DNA of 64,000 nt from Pontederia crassipes (GCA_030549335.1 CM060189.1:50004917-50068916); one strand, 5' to 3'. Numbered from the stretch's first letter, positions 9,500-22,835 are shown. Notes: generated from the sequence alone by a model not told the origin. Numbers and translations are program-made.

Positions 9500-10774
9500 C
9501 TTTGGCCAGCAACCTTGTGAGGGGTCTGGTTATCATTGAAAAGTTTTTAATGAATCTTCTATAGAAGTCTGCATGCCCCAAAAAACTCCTTATAGCCTTC
9601 ACATTCTTTGGAGGTGGCAACTTCTCAATTGCCTCAATCTTTGGCTTGTCCATTTCAATCCCTCTACTAGATACAATGTGGCCCAATACCACTCCTTGAA
9701 CTATGAAGTGACACTTTTCCCAGCTCAGAATTATATTGGATTCCTTGCACATTTGCAACACTTTTGTCAAATTTTCCAAACAGGCTTCAAAGGAATCTCC
9801 ATAAACTGAAAAATCATCCATAAACACCTCCATAAATCCTCAATGAAATATGAAAAGATGGACGTCATACACCTCTGAAATGTGGCAAGGGCATTGCACA
9901 ATCCAAATGGCATCCTCCTATATGCAAATGTCCCATATGGACAAGTGAAAGTAGTCTTGTGTTGGTCTTGTGGATGGATAGAAATTTGTAGAAAATCTGA
10001 ATAGCTATCCAAATAACAAAAGTGAGAGTGTCTTGCCAATCTTTCCAACATTTGATCAATGAAAGGAAGTGGAAAGTGGTCATTCCTAGTTGCCTTGTTC
10101 AATTTCCTGAAATCAATGCACATCCTCAATCCTATGACTGTCCTGGTGGGTATGAGTTCATTAGAATCTGATTTGACTATTGTAATCCCTCCTTTCTTAG
10201 GCACCACTTGGACAGGGCTGACCCATTCACTATCTGAAATGGAGTAAATAATCCCAGCATTCAGCAACTTCAACACTTCCTTCTTGACAACCTCCTTCAT
10301 AATTGGGTTGAGTCTTCTTTGGCATTCAATGGAGGGCTTGTAGCTGTCCTCCATGGGGATCCTATGCATGCAAATTGAGGGATTAATACCCTTGATATCA
10401 TCAATGGAATAGCCAATTACCTCCTTGTACAGCTTTAATTTTTTCAACAACTCGGCAACTTGATCTTTTGGAAAATTGGCATTGATAATAACTGGAAATG
10501 TTGAATTCTCCCCCAAGAATTCATACTTCAGGTTGTTGGGGAGAGGCTTGAGTTCCAATTTGGGAGAATTTGCTTGAGCTGAGTTTCCTTGGAGTTCAGC
10601 AGTGATAACTTCCTGAACTTGGTGTTGATTTTCTGAATTTTCCACTGGTTTGGACAGATTCAATGCTGATTGGTATGCTACAGCCGCTGGATCCTCCAAT
10701 TCCTTCAAATGATCAAACATAAGGTACCTTTGTAATGGATCTTCGATGGGTATTATTGCTGAGGCATGTTCCAT
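9480..10774 (-). pseudogene. Athila reverse transcriptase, unit 1 (frameshifted)
   Basis: RT in two frames. The 9767-10774 part covers the linker, the SPVQVVPKKGG motif, CIDFRKLNKATRNDHFPLPF, the first catalytic Asp in YLDSYSD, and FAYRRMPFGLCNALATFQ. The 9480-9833 part carries the FMDD catalytic box (EVFMDDFSVYG), VVLGHIVSSRGIE and the connection domain (IRSFLGHADFYRRFIKNFS). A frameshift just before the FMDD box splits them. Catalytic Asps are present, but the protein cannot be made in one piece. Confidence 0.9.
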
Positions 10775-10807
10775 AATTTGATCAATCTGTCCATCCCCAA
10801 AATCATC

Positions 10808-11350
10808 CTATTGACAAGCTGGCCTGCTGATAACTTGTGCAAGGTTAAACTCTATTTTGTCTTCACCAATTTGGAAGGTTAATCTCCCCTCTTTAACATC
10901 AATAACAGCTCCAGCAGTGGCAAGAAATGGTCTTCCAAGCAAGATGGGTGTATTCAGATCCTCATCTATATCCAAAACCACAAAGTCCACTGGTATATAA
11001 AATTTTCCAACCTTTAAGGGTATGTCTTCAATGATTCCATAGGGATATTTGATGGACCTATCAGCCAATTGTAGAGACATGTTGGTGGACTTCATATCTC
11101 CTACCTCAAGTTTCCTGCATAGGGACAAGGGTATAACACTTACAGAAGTACCCAAGTCACACATGGCCCTTTGGATCTTTCTATTTCCTATCTCACATGG
11201 AATGGAGAAACTCCCTGGATTCTTTAACTTAGGAGGTAACTTATTTTGAATTATTGCAGAAGCCTCTTCAGTTAGTGTAATAGTCTCACATTCCACAATT
11301 CTCCTCTTCTTGGTTAGGATTTCCTTCAAAAATTTTGCATATGAAGGCAT
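10808..11350 (-). pseudogene. Athila aspartic protease, unit 1
   Basis: Retropepsin-like domain of ~180 residues: CDLGTSVSVIPLS (active-site DLG), SIKYPYGIIED, VDFVVLDIDED and ILLGRPFLATAG. It ends at an in-frame stop after RPACQ, where unit 0 reads through toward RT. A second stop lies just upstream of MPSYAKFLKE. The domain is thus cut off on both sides from gag and RT. Confidence 0.87.
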
Positions 11351-11442
11351 CTATTGAATGGCTTCAACAAATGGTACATTAATGTATAGCTTCTTCAAGA
11401 TTTCTAAAAAACTTCCATATTGCTGATCTTGCTTGGCCTTCA

Positions 11443-11703
11443 CTAATCTTTGAGGGAAAGACACTTTGTCAAAAATCCTTCCATTTGCCTCATTTTGAAA
11501 CTCTTTCTCTGATTTCTCACAGCAGCCTCTTCAATTCCCTTTTCTTTAGGTTCTGGGCAGGAGTGTTCCTCAGCTAAATTGCCTTCTACATTCTTGGAGT
11601 TTGAATTCTCTTGAGTTGGATTGGCCTCTGCATTTTGCATTGGCTCTTCAACCAACCTTCCACTCCTAAGTTGAATGGCTTTGGATTGTTCTTTAGGGTT
11701 CAT
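11443..11703 (-). pseudogene. Athila gag C-terminal linker, unit 1
   Basis: Starts MNPKEQSKAIQLRSGRLVEEP. After KSF the frame shifts because an A run is one base shorter than in unit 0, and it ends early at KCLSLKD. The polar linker normally joins gag to the protease. Confidence 0.8.
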
Positions 11704-11751
11704 TTATGGTTGTCCAAGAAAGAATAAAGGGGGTCTTGCTGATGTGCTGGC

Positions 11752-12390
11752 CTACTGCGCAATCTGATTTTCTAGCATCTTGTGATTGGCACTCATGGTT
11801 TCCAATCTAGATTTGATTTTCAATATTTCCTCTCCTTGGCTGTCCTGCTTCTTCAAGATTTGTTGTACCATCTCCTTCATTTCAGTTTGGAATTGGGAAG
11901 CCTGACTTTGAGGAGGCTGCTCATAGGGGGTCCTTTGCATTGGAATATTTGAGGGTTGAGTTGCATATGGAGGTGGCTGGTTTCTTGGCAAAATCTTGGG
12001 CCGCCAATTAGAATTCTGCATTGGTGGCCCTTGATACTGATTGGCCTTGTAGGAGAAGTAAGGATGATTCCTATTCTCTGAAGTATAAAATTCAGAATGG
12101 GGTTTTGCTCCATAATTTCCCACTGGATTGACTGAATCAATGGTTTGCTCATATTGTTGCATTATGAGGTTGCAACTTTCTGTGGCATGGCCTTGATTAC
12201 CACACACATCACATTTGGATTCAGGTGTTGTAGCCTTGCTGACATTAGGAGTGAGGTTCAGTTTCTCCAGGGCTTTGTGTAGCATTTTTTCAAATTGAAT
12301 GGATAGGTTGTTCACTGAATCCTGAACAGGAGGTCTCCTTGTCCTGTCATGGGTAAGAAAATGGTGATTCTTTGCAATATTCTCAATCAA
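11752..12390 (-). pseudogene. Athila gag zinc-knuckle region, unit 1
   Basis: Same 212-codon segment as in unit 0, with knuckle CDVCGNQGHATESCN and P/Q-rich tail. The upstream gag part is replaced by the next unit's B LTR fragment at 12416, so there is no gag N-terminus. Confidence 0.85.
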
Positions 12391-12415
12391 TTGATAGGCT
12401 TCATCAATATTCTTT

Positions 12416-13984
12416 TGGGTGGTAAGAAAATGGTGGATTTACTTAATTTTTATAATTATTTTTCAGGCAAGTCGAACTAATGGATGGATCAATCGTAAAC
12501 CATAATATTTGGCCGAGATGATCACAGCCAGCCAGGGCGTAAAAGCAATATGTCTCACTTCTTTTGGGGGTAAAAGAAATGACGTAAAGATAAAATGAGT
12601 CATCATTTTGGCCGAGATTTGCATAAATGACTTATCATTTTGGGTGTAATGATGAATGACTCTTCTTGGTTTTGGCCGAGATTCGAAGGGAGTAAAGATA
12701 AAACGGCCGAGATTTGGAGGGGGTAATGATAAGAAGTCTTCCTTACTGCCGAGATTCGAAGGGAGTAAAAGGGTTTATCTTTTTGGGCGTAAAGATAAAA
12801 GAATTTCATTTTCGCCGAGATTCAAAGGGGGTAGAGATAAAAGGATTTATCTTTTGGGCGTAATAGTTAGAAGAATTATCGTTTTTGGCTAAGTTTATCT
12901 CACAAATTTAAAGTCAACCGTACGATGTTACGGCCGGGATCAAATTGAAGGTCGTCCGCATGTGAAGAATCAGACGTTCCAATTGGTGCTCGGAAGTTCA
13001 GGTTTCTTCCACAGTGAGTCATGAGCTCTGCAGGCTACGACCAAGAGGAGAGAAGTGCGACGGCTGGAGGTTGATCGCGACTCTGATCAAGTCCGAGAGG
13101 CTGCCCAACTGTCTGCACAGATCTGAGAATCCTATTTTATTCTTGGTGTAATTCTTCCAATTATTATTGTATTTTTGTTATTATCTCCCCAGAATTTTTA
13201 GGATGAACTCTATATTTTTAAGATTATTATTTTAGGAGATTATTATTGAAGGGAAACTATTTGGACCCTATATTATTTGTTTTAATCTTTTCTGATCAAT
13301 TAGTTAATTATGCTTAGTGCTTTTGATTTAATTATTTGGATTTCTGAGTTGAGTAATTACCAGTTTGTGGACTATTTGACTTCAGAATTCATTAATTAAA
13401 TTAATTGATTTTATGTGAAATTAATAATTGACATAAATTTGATAACTAGTGTGTGGAGAATCAAGTTTGTGTGGTCTGTTAATTTATACCAGTTTGTGGA
13501 GCGATTAACAGTCTAGAATTTTCATATTAATGCATCTTAATTTAAATCTTATCTGACGAATATCAGTTTGTGGGACTTTAGGTTTGATTAAATTTAAGAT
13601 AGTTTGATTTGCCAGATTAAATAGCAGAATTACCAGTTTGTGGACTCTATGATGTTAATCTTGTTAATTAATAACTTGGGAAAATTCCTAATCCATCTTT
13701 AAAGATTAAATTTATCTTTTATGGTTCAAATATTTATCCTAATCTATTTTCATCCTAAGGCCTAACTTCAACACCACTATCTTATCTTTATCTTATTTTC
13801 TTTAATTTATTTCATAAAACTTATTTCTAAAATCCATGTTTTTTTCTCTTATTAATTTGTAAGTTCAGATATTGAATTAATAATATTCCTCGTGGGTTCG
13901 ACACTCTTTACTCCTATTCTATATTACTTGAGCGACTAGAGCACTTGCTAGCGATTTTATTTTGCTACATCATTTTACGCATCA
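12416..13984 (+). mobile_element. Element B LTR fragment (unit 2)
   Basis: Copy of 7232-8800, ending ACGCATCA directly against the Athila pol sequence. Confidence 0.9.
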
Positions 13985-14047
13985 ATGTCCTATATATGCC
14001 ATCAGGGAATTTTCTAAACAAAAGGGGGTCATCCCAGTAGTAATCCT

Positions 14048-14683
14048 TTAAATGATGAAAAAAAATTTCTGTTGATAAGTGAAGTCCGGAGGGACAATCC
14101 CACACGCCAGGTAATTCACAATGTCTGCATACCAGGGAATTAAGTTTGATGATATTGCCATCAAGGAGTCATCAGGAAAGGAATCATTGATAGGAAGTAT
14201 TGAAGATTCTTGGACTCTCTCCATCCTTGATAAGTGGTCAGCAACTAAGTTTTCTGTCCCTCTTTTATCCCTGATTTCAACATCAAATTCTTGTAGCAAT
14301 AGGATCCATCTTATGAGCCTTGGCTTGGATTCCTTCTTGTTGATCAGGTGCCTTACTGCCTGGTGATCAGTGAAGACAATTACTTTGGATCCAATTAGAT
14401 AAGATCTGAATTTGTCAAAGGCAAACACAACAGCCAACAATTCCTTTTCAGTGGTGGCAAAGTTGACTTGGGCTTCATCCAATGTCTTGCTAGCATAACA
14501 TATAATATAGTGCTTCTTCTCCTTGGTTTGCCCCAACACAGACCTTACTGTCTGGTCTGATCCATCACACATGATTTCAAAGGGCAATGGCCAATCTGGT
14601 GGCTGCACTATGGGGGCTGAAGTGAGAGCTTCCTTCAAGTGGTTGAAAGCCTTTAAGCATTCCTCATAAATTGAACTCCGCAT
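14048..14683 (-). pseudogene. Athila RNase H, unit 2
   Basis: Protein identical to unit 1, with the RNase H DEDD residues kept and integrase absent. Confidence 0.88.
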
Positions 14684-15958
14684 CTTTGGCCAGCAACCTT
14701 GTGAGGGGTCTGGTTATCATTGAAAAGTTTTTAATGAATCTTCTATAGAAGTCTGCATGCCCCAAAAAACTCCTTATAGCCTTCACATTCTTTGGAGGTG
14801 GCAACTTCTCAATTGCCTCAATCTTTGGCTTGTCCATTTCAATCCCTCTACTAGATACAATGTGGCCCAATACCACTCCTTGAACTATGAAGTGACACTT
14901 TTCCCAGCTCAGAATTATATTGGATTCCTTGCACATTTGCAACACTTTTGTCAAATTTTCCAAACAGGCTTCAAAGGAATCTCCATAAACTGAAAAATCA
15001 TCCATAAACACCTCCATAAATCCTCAATGAAATATGAAAAGATGGACGTCATACACCTCTGAAATGTGGCAAGGGCATTGCACAATCCAAATGGCATCCT
15101 CCTATATGCAAATGTCCCATATGGACAAGTGAAAGTAGTCTTGTGTTGGTCTTGTGGATGGATAGAAATTTGTAGAAAATCTGAATAGCTATCCAAATAA
15201 CAAAAGTGAGAGTGTCTTGCCAATCTTTCCAACATTTGATCAATGAAAGGAAGTGGAAAGTGGTCATTCCTAGTTGCCTTGTTCAATTTCCTGAAATCAA
15301 TGCACATCCTCAATCCTATGACTGTCCTGGTGGGTATGAGTTCATTAGAATCTGATTTGACTATTGTAATCCCTCCTTTCTTAGGCACCACTTGGACAGG
15401 GCTGACCCATTCACTATCTGAAATGGAGTAAATAATCCCAGCATTCAGCAACTTCAACACTTCCTTCTTGACAACCTCCTTCATAATTGGGTTGAGTCTT
15501 CTTTGGCATTCAATGGAGGGCTTGTAGCTGTCCTCCATGGGGATCCTATGCATGCAAATTGAGGGATTAATACCCTTGATATCATCAATGGAATAGCCAA
15601 TTACCTCCTTGTACAGCTTTAATTTTTTCAACAACTCGGCAACTTGATCTTTTGGAAAATTGGCATTGATAATAACTGGAAATGTTGAATTCTCCCCCAA
15701 GAATTCATACTTCAGGTTGTTGGGGAGAGGCTTGAGTTCCAATTTGGGAGAATTTGCTTGAGCTGAGTTTCCTTGGAGTTCAGCAGTGATAACTTCCTGA
15801 ACTTGGTGTTGATTTTCTGAATTTTCCACTGGTTTGGACAGATTCAATGCTGATTGGTATGCTACAGCCGCTGGATCCTCCAATTCCTTCAAATGATCAA
15901 ACATAAGGTACCTTTGTAATGGATCTTCGATGGGTATTATTGCTGAGGCATGTTCCAT
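14664..15958 (-). pseudogene. Athila reverse transcriptase, unit 2
   Basis: Identical to unit 1, including the frameshift before the FMDD box (parts 14951-15958 and 14664-15017). Confidence 0.9.
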
Positions 15959-15991
15959 AATTTGATCAATCTGTCCATCCCCAAAATCATC

Positions 15992-16534
15992 CTATTGACA
16001 AGCTGGCCTGCTGATAACTTGTGCAAGGTTAAACTCTATTTTGTCTTCACCAATTTGGAAGGTTAATCTCCCCTCTTTAACATCAATAACAGCTCCAGCA
16101 GTGGCAAGAAATGGTCTTCCAAGCAAGATGGGTGTATTCAGATCCTCATCTATATCCAAAACCACAAAGTCCACTGGTATATAAAATTTTCCAACCTTTA
16201 AGGGTATGTCTTCAATGATTCCATAGGGATATTTGATGGACCTATCAGCCAATTGTAGAGACATGTTGGTGGACTTCATATCTCCTACCTCAAGTTTCCT
16301 GCATAGGGACAAGGGTATAACACTTACAGAAGTACCCAAGTCACACATGGCCCTTTGGATCTTTCTATTTCCTATCTCACATGGAATGGAGAAACTCCCT
16401 GGATTCTTTAACTTAGGAGGTAACTTATTTTGAATTATTGCAGAAGCCTCTTCAGTTAGTGTAATAGTCTCACATTCCACAATTCTCCTCTTCTTGGTTA
16501 GGATTTCCTTCAAAAATTTTGCATATGAAGGCAT
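15992..16534 (-). pseudogene. Athila aspartic protease, unit 2
   Basis: Identical to unit 1, with active-site DLG and stops on both sides. Confidence 0.87.
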
Positions 16535-16626
16535 CTATTGAATGGCTTCAACAAATGGTACATTAATGTATAGCTTCTTCAAGATTTCTAAAAAACTTCC
16601 ATATTGCTGATCTTGCTTGGCCTTCA

Positions 16627-17574
16627 CTAATCTTTGAGGGAAAGACACTTTGTCAAAAATCCTTCCATTTGCCTCATTTTGAAACTCTTTCTCTGATTTC
16701 TCACAGCAGCCTCTTCAATTCCCTTTTCTTTAGGTTCTGGGCAGGAGTGTTCCTCAGCTAAATTGCCTTCTACATTCTTGGAGTTTGAATTCTCTTGAGT
16801 TGGATTGGCCTCTGCATTTTGCATTGGCTCTTCAACCAACCTTCCACTCCTAAGTTGAATGGCTTTGGATTGTTCTTTAGGGTTCATTTATGGTTGTCCA
16901 AGAAAGAATAAAGGGGGTCTTGCTGATGTGCTGGCCTACTGCGCAATCTGATTTTCTAGCATCTTGTGATTGGCACTCATGGTTTCCAATCTAGATTTGA
17001 TTTTCAATATTTCCTCTCCTTGGCTGTCCTGCTTCTTCAAGATTTGTTGTACCATCTCCTTCATTTCAGTTTGGAATTGGGAAGCCTGACTTTGAGGAGG
17101 CTGCTCATAGGGGGTCCTTTGCATTGGAATATTTGAGGGTTGAGTTGCATATGGAGGTGGCTGGTTTCTTGGCAAAATCTTGGGCCGCCAATTAGAATTC
17201 TGCATTGGTGGCCCTTGATACTGATTGGCCTTGTAGGAGAAGTAAGGATGATTCCTATTCTCTGAAGTATAAAATTCAGAATGGGGTTTTGCTCCATAAT
17301 TTCCCACTGGATTGACTGAATCAATGGTTTGCTCATATTGTTGCATTATGAGGTTGCAACTTTCTGTGGCATGGCCTTGATTACCACACACATCACATTT
17401 GGATTCAGGTGTTGTAGCCTTGCTGACATTAGGAGTGAGGTTCAGTTTCTCCAGGGCTTTGTGTAGCATTTTTTCAAATTGAATGGATAGGTTGTTCACT
17501 GAATCCTGAACAGGAGGTCTCCTTGTCCTGTCATGGGTAAGAAAATGGTGATTCTTTGCAATATTCTCAATCAA
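16627..17574 (-). pseudogene. Athila gag C-terminal half, unit 2
   Basis: Zinc-knuckle segment (16936-17574) and linker (16627-16887) in separate frames, identical to unit 1. Cut at 17599/17600 by the unit junction. Confidence 0.85.
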
Positions 17575-17599
17575 TTGATAGGCTTCATCAATATTCTTT

Positions 17600-19168
17600 T
17601 GGGTGGTAAGAAAATGGTGGATTTACTTAATTTTTATAATTATTTTTCAGGCAAGTCGAACTAATGGATGGATCAATCGTAAACCATAATATTTGGCCGA
17701 GATGATCACAGCCAGCCAGGGCGTAAAAGCAATATGTCTCACTTCTTTTGGGGGTAAAAGAAATGACGTAAAGATAAAATGAGTCATCATTTTGGCCGAG
17801 ATTTGCATAAATGACTTATCATTTTGGGTGTAATGATGAATGACTCTTCTTGGTTTTGGCCGAGATTCGAAGGGAGTAAAGATAAAACGGCCGAGATTTG
17901 GAGGGGGTAATGATAAGAAGTCTTCCTTACTGCCGAGATTCGAAGGGAGTAAAAGGGTTTATCTTTTTGGGCGTAAAGATAAAAGAATTTCATTTTCGCC
18001 GAGATTCAAAGGGGGTAGAGATAAAAGGATTTATCTTTTGGGCGTAATAGTTAGAAGAATTATCGTTTTTGGCTAAGTTTATCTCACAAATTTAAAGTCA
18101 ACCGTACGATGTTACGGCCGGGATCAAATTGAAGGTCGTCCGCATGTGAAGAATCAGACGTTCCAATTGGTGCTCGGAAGTTCAGGTTTCTTCCACAGTG
18201 AGTCATGAGCTCTGCAGGCTACGACCAAGAGGAGAGAAGTGCGACGGCTGGAGGTTGATCGCGACTCTGATCAAGTCCGAGAGGCTGCCCAACTGTCTGC
18301 ACAGATCTGAGAATCCTATTTTATTCTTGGTGTAATTCTTCCAATTATTATTGTATTTTTGTTATTATCTCCCCAGAATTTTTAGGATGAACTCTATATT
18401 TTTAAGATTATTATTTTAGGAGATTATTATTGAAGGGAAACTATTTGGACCCTATATTATTTGTTTTAATCTTTTCTGATCAATTAGTTAATTATGCTTA
18501 GTGCTTTTGATTTAATTATTTGGATTTCTGAGTTGAGTAATTACCAGTTTGTGGACTATTTGACTTCAGAATTCATTAATTAAATTAATTGATTTTATGT
18601 GAAATTAATAATTGACATAAATTTGATAACTAGTGTGTGGAGAATCAAGTTTGTGTGGTCTGTTAATTTATACCAGTTTGTGGAGCGATTAACAGTCTAG
18701 AATTTTCATATTAATGCATCTTAATTTAAATCTTATCTGACGAATATCAGTTTGTGGGACTTTAGGTTTGATTAAATTTAAGATAGTTTGATTTGCCAGA
18801 TTAAATAGCAGAATTACCAGTTTGTGGACTCTATGATGTTAATCTTGTTAATTAATAACTTGGGAAAATTCCTAATCCATCTTTAAAGATTAAATTTATC
18901 TTTTATGGTTCAAATATTTATCCTAATCTATTTTCATCCTAAGGCCTAACTTCAACACCACTATCTTATCTTTATCTTATTTTCTTTAATTTATTTCATA
19001 AAACTTATTTCTAAAATCCATGTTTTTTTCTCTTATTAATTTGTAAGTTCAGATATTGAATTAATAATATTCCTCGTGGGTTCGACACTCTTTACTCCTA
19101 TTCTATATTACTTGAGCGACTAGAGCACTTGCTAGCGATTTTATTTTGCTACATCATTTTACGCATCA
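17600..19168 (+). mobile_element. Element B LTR fragment (unit 3)
   Basis: Copy of 7232-8800 with the same filler (17607-17620) and the same pol junction. Confidence 0.9.
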
Positions 19169-19231
19169 ATGTCCTATATATGCCATCAGGGAATTTTCTA
19201 AACAAAAGGGGGTCATCCCAGTAGTAATCCT

Positions 19232-19867
19232 TTAAATGATGAAAAAAAATTTCTGTTGATAAGTGAAGTCCGGAGGGACAATCCCACACGCCAGGTAATT
19301 CACAATGTCTGCATACCAGGGAATTAAGTTTGATGATATTGCCATCAAGGAGTCATCAGGAAAGGAATCATTGATAGGAAGTATTGAAGATTCTTGGACT
19401 CTCTCCATCCTTGATAAGTGGTCAGCAACTAAGTTTTCTGTCCCTCTTTTATCCCTGATTTCAACATCAAATTCTTGTAGCAATAGGATCCATCTTATGA
19501 GCCTTGGCTTGGATTCCTTCTTGTTGATCAGGTGCCTTACTGCCTGGTGATCAGTGAAGACAATTACTTTGGATCCAATTAGATAAGATCTGAATTTGTC
19601 AAAGGCAAACACAACAGCCAACAATTCCTTTTCAGTGGTGGCAAAGTTGACTTGGGCTTCATCCAATGTCTTGCTAGCATAACATATAATATAGTGCTTC
19701 TTCTCCTTGGTTTGCCCCAACACAGACCTTACTGTCTGGTCTGATCCATCACACATGATTTCAAAGGGCAATGGCCAATCTGGTGGCTGCACTATGGGGG
19801 CTGAAGTGAGAGCTTCCTTCAAGTGGTTGAAAGCCTTTAAGCATTCCTCATAAATTGAACTCCGCAT
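19232..19867 (-). pseudogene. Athila RNase H, unit 3
   Basis: Protein identical to unit 1. The B LTR lies at exactly the same pol position as the B insertion at 37638/37639, so this copy descends from a locus that already contained B. Confidence 0.88.
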
Positions 19868-21142
19868 CTTTGGCCAGCAACCTTGTGAGGGGTCTGGTTA
19901 TCATTGAAAAGTTTTTAATGAATCTTCTATAGAAGTCTGCATGCCCCAAAAAACTCCTTATAGCCTTCACATTCTTTGGAGGTGGCAACTTCTCAATTGC
20001 CTCAATCTTTGGCTTGTCCATTTCAATCCCTCTACTAGATACAATGTGGCCCAATACCACTCCTTGAACTATGAAGTGACACTTTTCCCAGCTCAGAATT
20101 ATATTGGATTCCTTGCACATTTGCAACACTTTTGTCAAATTTTCCAAACAGGCTTCAAAGGAATCTCCATAAACTGAAAAATCATCCATAAACACCTCCA
20201 TAAATCCTCAATGAAATATGAAAAGATGGACGTCATACACCTCTGAAATGTGGCAAGGGCATTGCACAATCCAAATGGCATCCTCCTATATGCAAATGTC
20301 CCATATGGACAAGTGAAAGTAGTCTTGTGTTGGTCTTGTGGATGGATAGAAATTTGTAGAAAATCTGAATAGCTATCCAAATAACAAAAGTGAGAGTGTC
20401 TTGCCAATCTTTCCAACATTTGATCAATGAAAGGAAGTGGAAAGTGGTCATTCCTAGTTGCCTTGTTCAATTTCCTGAAATCAATGCACATCCTCAATCC
20501 TATGACTGTCCTGGTGGGTATGAGTTCATTAGAATCTGATTTGACTATTGTAATCCCTCCTTTCTTAGGCACCACTTGGACAGGGCTGACCCATTCACTA
20601 TCTGAAATGGAGTAAATAATCCCAGCATTCAGCAACTTCAACACTTCCTTCTTGACAACCTCCTTCATAATTGGGTTGAGTCTTCTTTGGCATTCAATGG
20701 AGGGCTTGTAGCTGTCCTCCATGGGGATCCTATGCATGCAAATTGAGGGATTAATACCCTTGATATCATCAATGGAATAGCCAATTACCTCCTTGTACAG
20801 CTTTAATTTTTTCAACAACTCGGCAACTTGATCTTTTGGAAAATTGGCATTGATAATAACTGGAAATGTTGAATTCTCCCCCAAGAATTCATACTTCAGG
20901 TTGTTGGGGAGAGGCTTGAGTTCCAATTTGGGAGAATTTGCTTGAGCTGAGTTTCCTTGGAGTTCAGCAGTGATAACTTCCTGAACTTGGTGTTGATTTT
21001 CTGAATTTTCCACTGGTTTGGACAGATTCAATGCTGATTGGTATGCTACAGCCGCTGGATCCTCCAATTCCTTCAAATGATCAAACATAAGGTACCTTTG
21101 TAATGGATCTTCGATGGGTATTATTGCTGAGGCATGTTCCAT
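19848..21142 (-). pseudogene. Athila reverse transcriptase, unit 3
   Basis: Identical to unit 1 (parts 20135-21142 and 19848-20201), with the same frameshift. Confidence 0.9.
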
Positions 21143-21175
21143 AATTTGATCAATCTGTCCATCCCCAAAATCATC

Positions 21176-21718
21176 CTATTGACAAGCTGGCCTGCTGATA
21201 ACTTGTGCAAGGTTAAACTCTATTTTGTCTTCACCAATTTGGAAGGTTAATCTCCCCTCTTTAACATCAATAACAGCTCCAGCAGTGGCAAGAAATGGTC
21301 TTCCAAGCAAGATGGGTGTATTCAGATCCTCATCTATATCCAAAACCACAAAGTCCACTGGTATATAAAATTTTCCAACCTTTAAGGGTATGTCTTCAAT
21401 GATTCCATAGGGATATTTGATGGACCTATCAGCCAATTGTAGAGACATGTTGGTGGACTTCATATCTCCTACCTCAAGTTTCCTGCATAGGGACAAGGGT
21501 ATAACACTTACAGAAGTACCCAAGTCACACATGGCCCTTTGGATCTTTCTATTTCCTATCTCACATGGAATGGAGAAACTCCCTGGATTCTTTAACTTAG
21601 GAGGTAACTTATTTTGAATTATTGCAGAAGCCTCTTCAGTTAGTGTAATAGTCTCACATTCCACAATTCTCCTCTTCTTGGTTAGGATTTCCTTCAAAAA
21701 TTTTGCATATGAAGGCAT
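21176..21718 (-). pseudogene. Athila aspartic protease, unit 3
   Basis: Identical to unit 1, with active-site DLG and a stop at each end. Confidence 0.87.
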
Positions 21719-21810
21719 CTATTGAATGGCTTCAACAAATGGTACATTAATGTATAGCTTCTTCAAGATTTCTAAAAAACTTCCATATTGCTGATCTTGC
21801 TTGGCCTTCA

Positions 21811-22758
21811 CTAATCTTTGAGGGAAAGACACTTTGTCAAAAATCCTTCCATTTGCCTCATTTTGAAACTCTTTCTCTGATTTCTCACAGCAGCCTCTTC
21901 AATTCCCTTTTCTTTAGGTTCTGGGCAGGAGTGTTCCTCAGCTAAATTGCCTTCTACATTCTTGGAGTTTGAATTCTCTTGAGTTGGATTGGCCTCTGCA
22001 TTTTGCATTGGCTCTTCAACCAACCTTCCACTCCTAAGTTGAATGGCTTTGGATTGTTCTTTAGGGTTCATTTATGGTTGTCCAAGAAAGAATAAAGGGG
22101 GTCTTGCTGATGTGCTGGCCTACTGCGCAATCTGATTTTCTAGCATCTTGTGATTGGCACTCATGGTTTCCAATCTAGATTTGATTTTCAATATTTCCTC
22201 TCCTTGGCTGTCCTGCTTCTTCAAGATTTGTTGTACCATCTCCTTCATTTCAGTTTGGAATTGGGAAGCCTGACTTTGAGGAGGCTGCTCATAGGGGGTC
22301 CTTTGCATTGGAATATTTGAGGGTTGAGTTGCATATGGAGGTGGCTGGTTTCTTGGCAAAATCTTGGGCCGCCAATTAGAATTCTGCATTGGTGGCCCTT
22401 GATACTGATTGGCCTTGTAGGAGAAGTAAGGATGATTCCTATTCTCTGAAGTATAAAATTCAGAATGGGGTTTTGCTCCATAATTTCCCACTGGATTGAC
22501 TGAATCAATGGTTTGCTCATATTGTTGCATTATGAGGTTGCAACTTTCTGTGGCATGGCCTTGATTACCACACACATCACATTTGGATTCAGGTGTTGTA
22601 GCCTTGCTGACATTAGGAGTGAGGTTCAGTTTCTCCAGGGCTTTGTGTAGCATTTTTTCAAATTGAATGGATAGGTTGTTCACTGAATCCTGAACAGGAG
22701 GTCTCCTTGTCCTGTCATGGGTAAGAAAATGGTGATTCTTTGCAATATTCTCAATCAA
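21811..22758 (-). pseudogene. Athila gag C-terminal half, unit 3
   Basis: Linker (21811-22071) and zinc-knuckle segment (22120-22758), identical to unit 1. Here the gag N-terminal part follows at 22836-23492, after a 1-nt frameshift. Confidence 0.85.
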
Positions 22759-22835
22759 TTGATAGGCTTCATCAATATTCTTTGATGCAAAGATGCCTCC
22801 TGCAGCTGTGTCAAGTGCAACCTTGGATGGATAAT

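Larger units (their letters stand above)
7232..12415. repeat. Tandem unit 1 of the 5,184-bp array
   Basis: It consists of a B LTR 3' portion (+) at 7232-8800 followed by Athila RNase H-RT-PR-gag (-) at 8801-12415. Its length equals segment 36084-41253 (5,170 bp) plus a 14-nt insertion, TAAGAAAATGGTGG, at 7239-7252. The next unit begins exactly 5,184 bp later. The three units translate identically in all long frames on both strands. Confidence 0.9.
12416..17599. repeat. Tandem unit 2 of the 5,184-bp array
   Basis: Same composition, length and junction filler (12423-12436) as unit 1. The B LTR fragment is 12416-13984 and the Athila gag-pol part 13985-17599. No difference from unit 1 was noticed. 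Confidence 0.9.
17600..22783. repeat. Tandem unit 3 of the 5,184-bp array
   Basis: B LTR fragment 17600-19168 plus Athila gag-pol 19169-22783. At the right end the sequence does not jump to another LTR fragment but continues into uninterrupted gag (TTTGATGCAAAG), so this is the array border. Confidence 0.9.

Noticed and set aside
7232-22783. CRISPR-like array
   Set aside because: The regular spacing comes from 5.2-kb transposon units in a eukaryotic genome; there are no short repeats with unique spacers and no cas genes.
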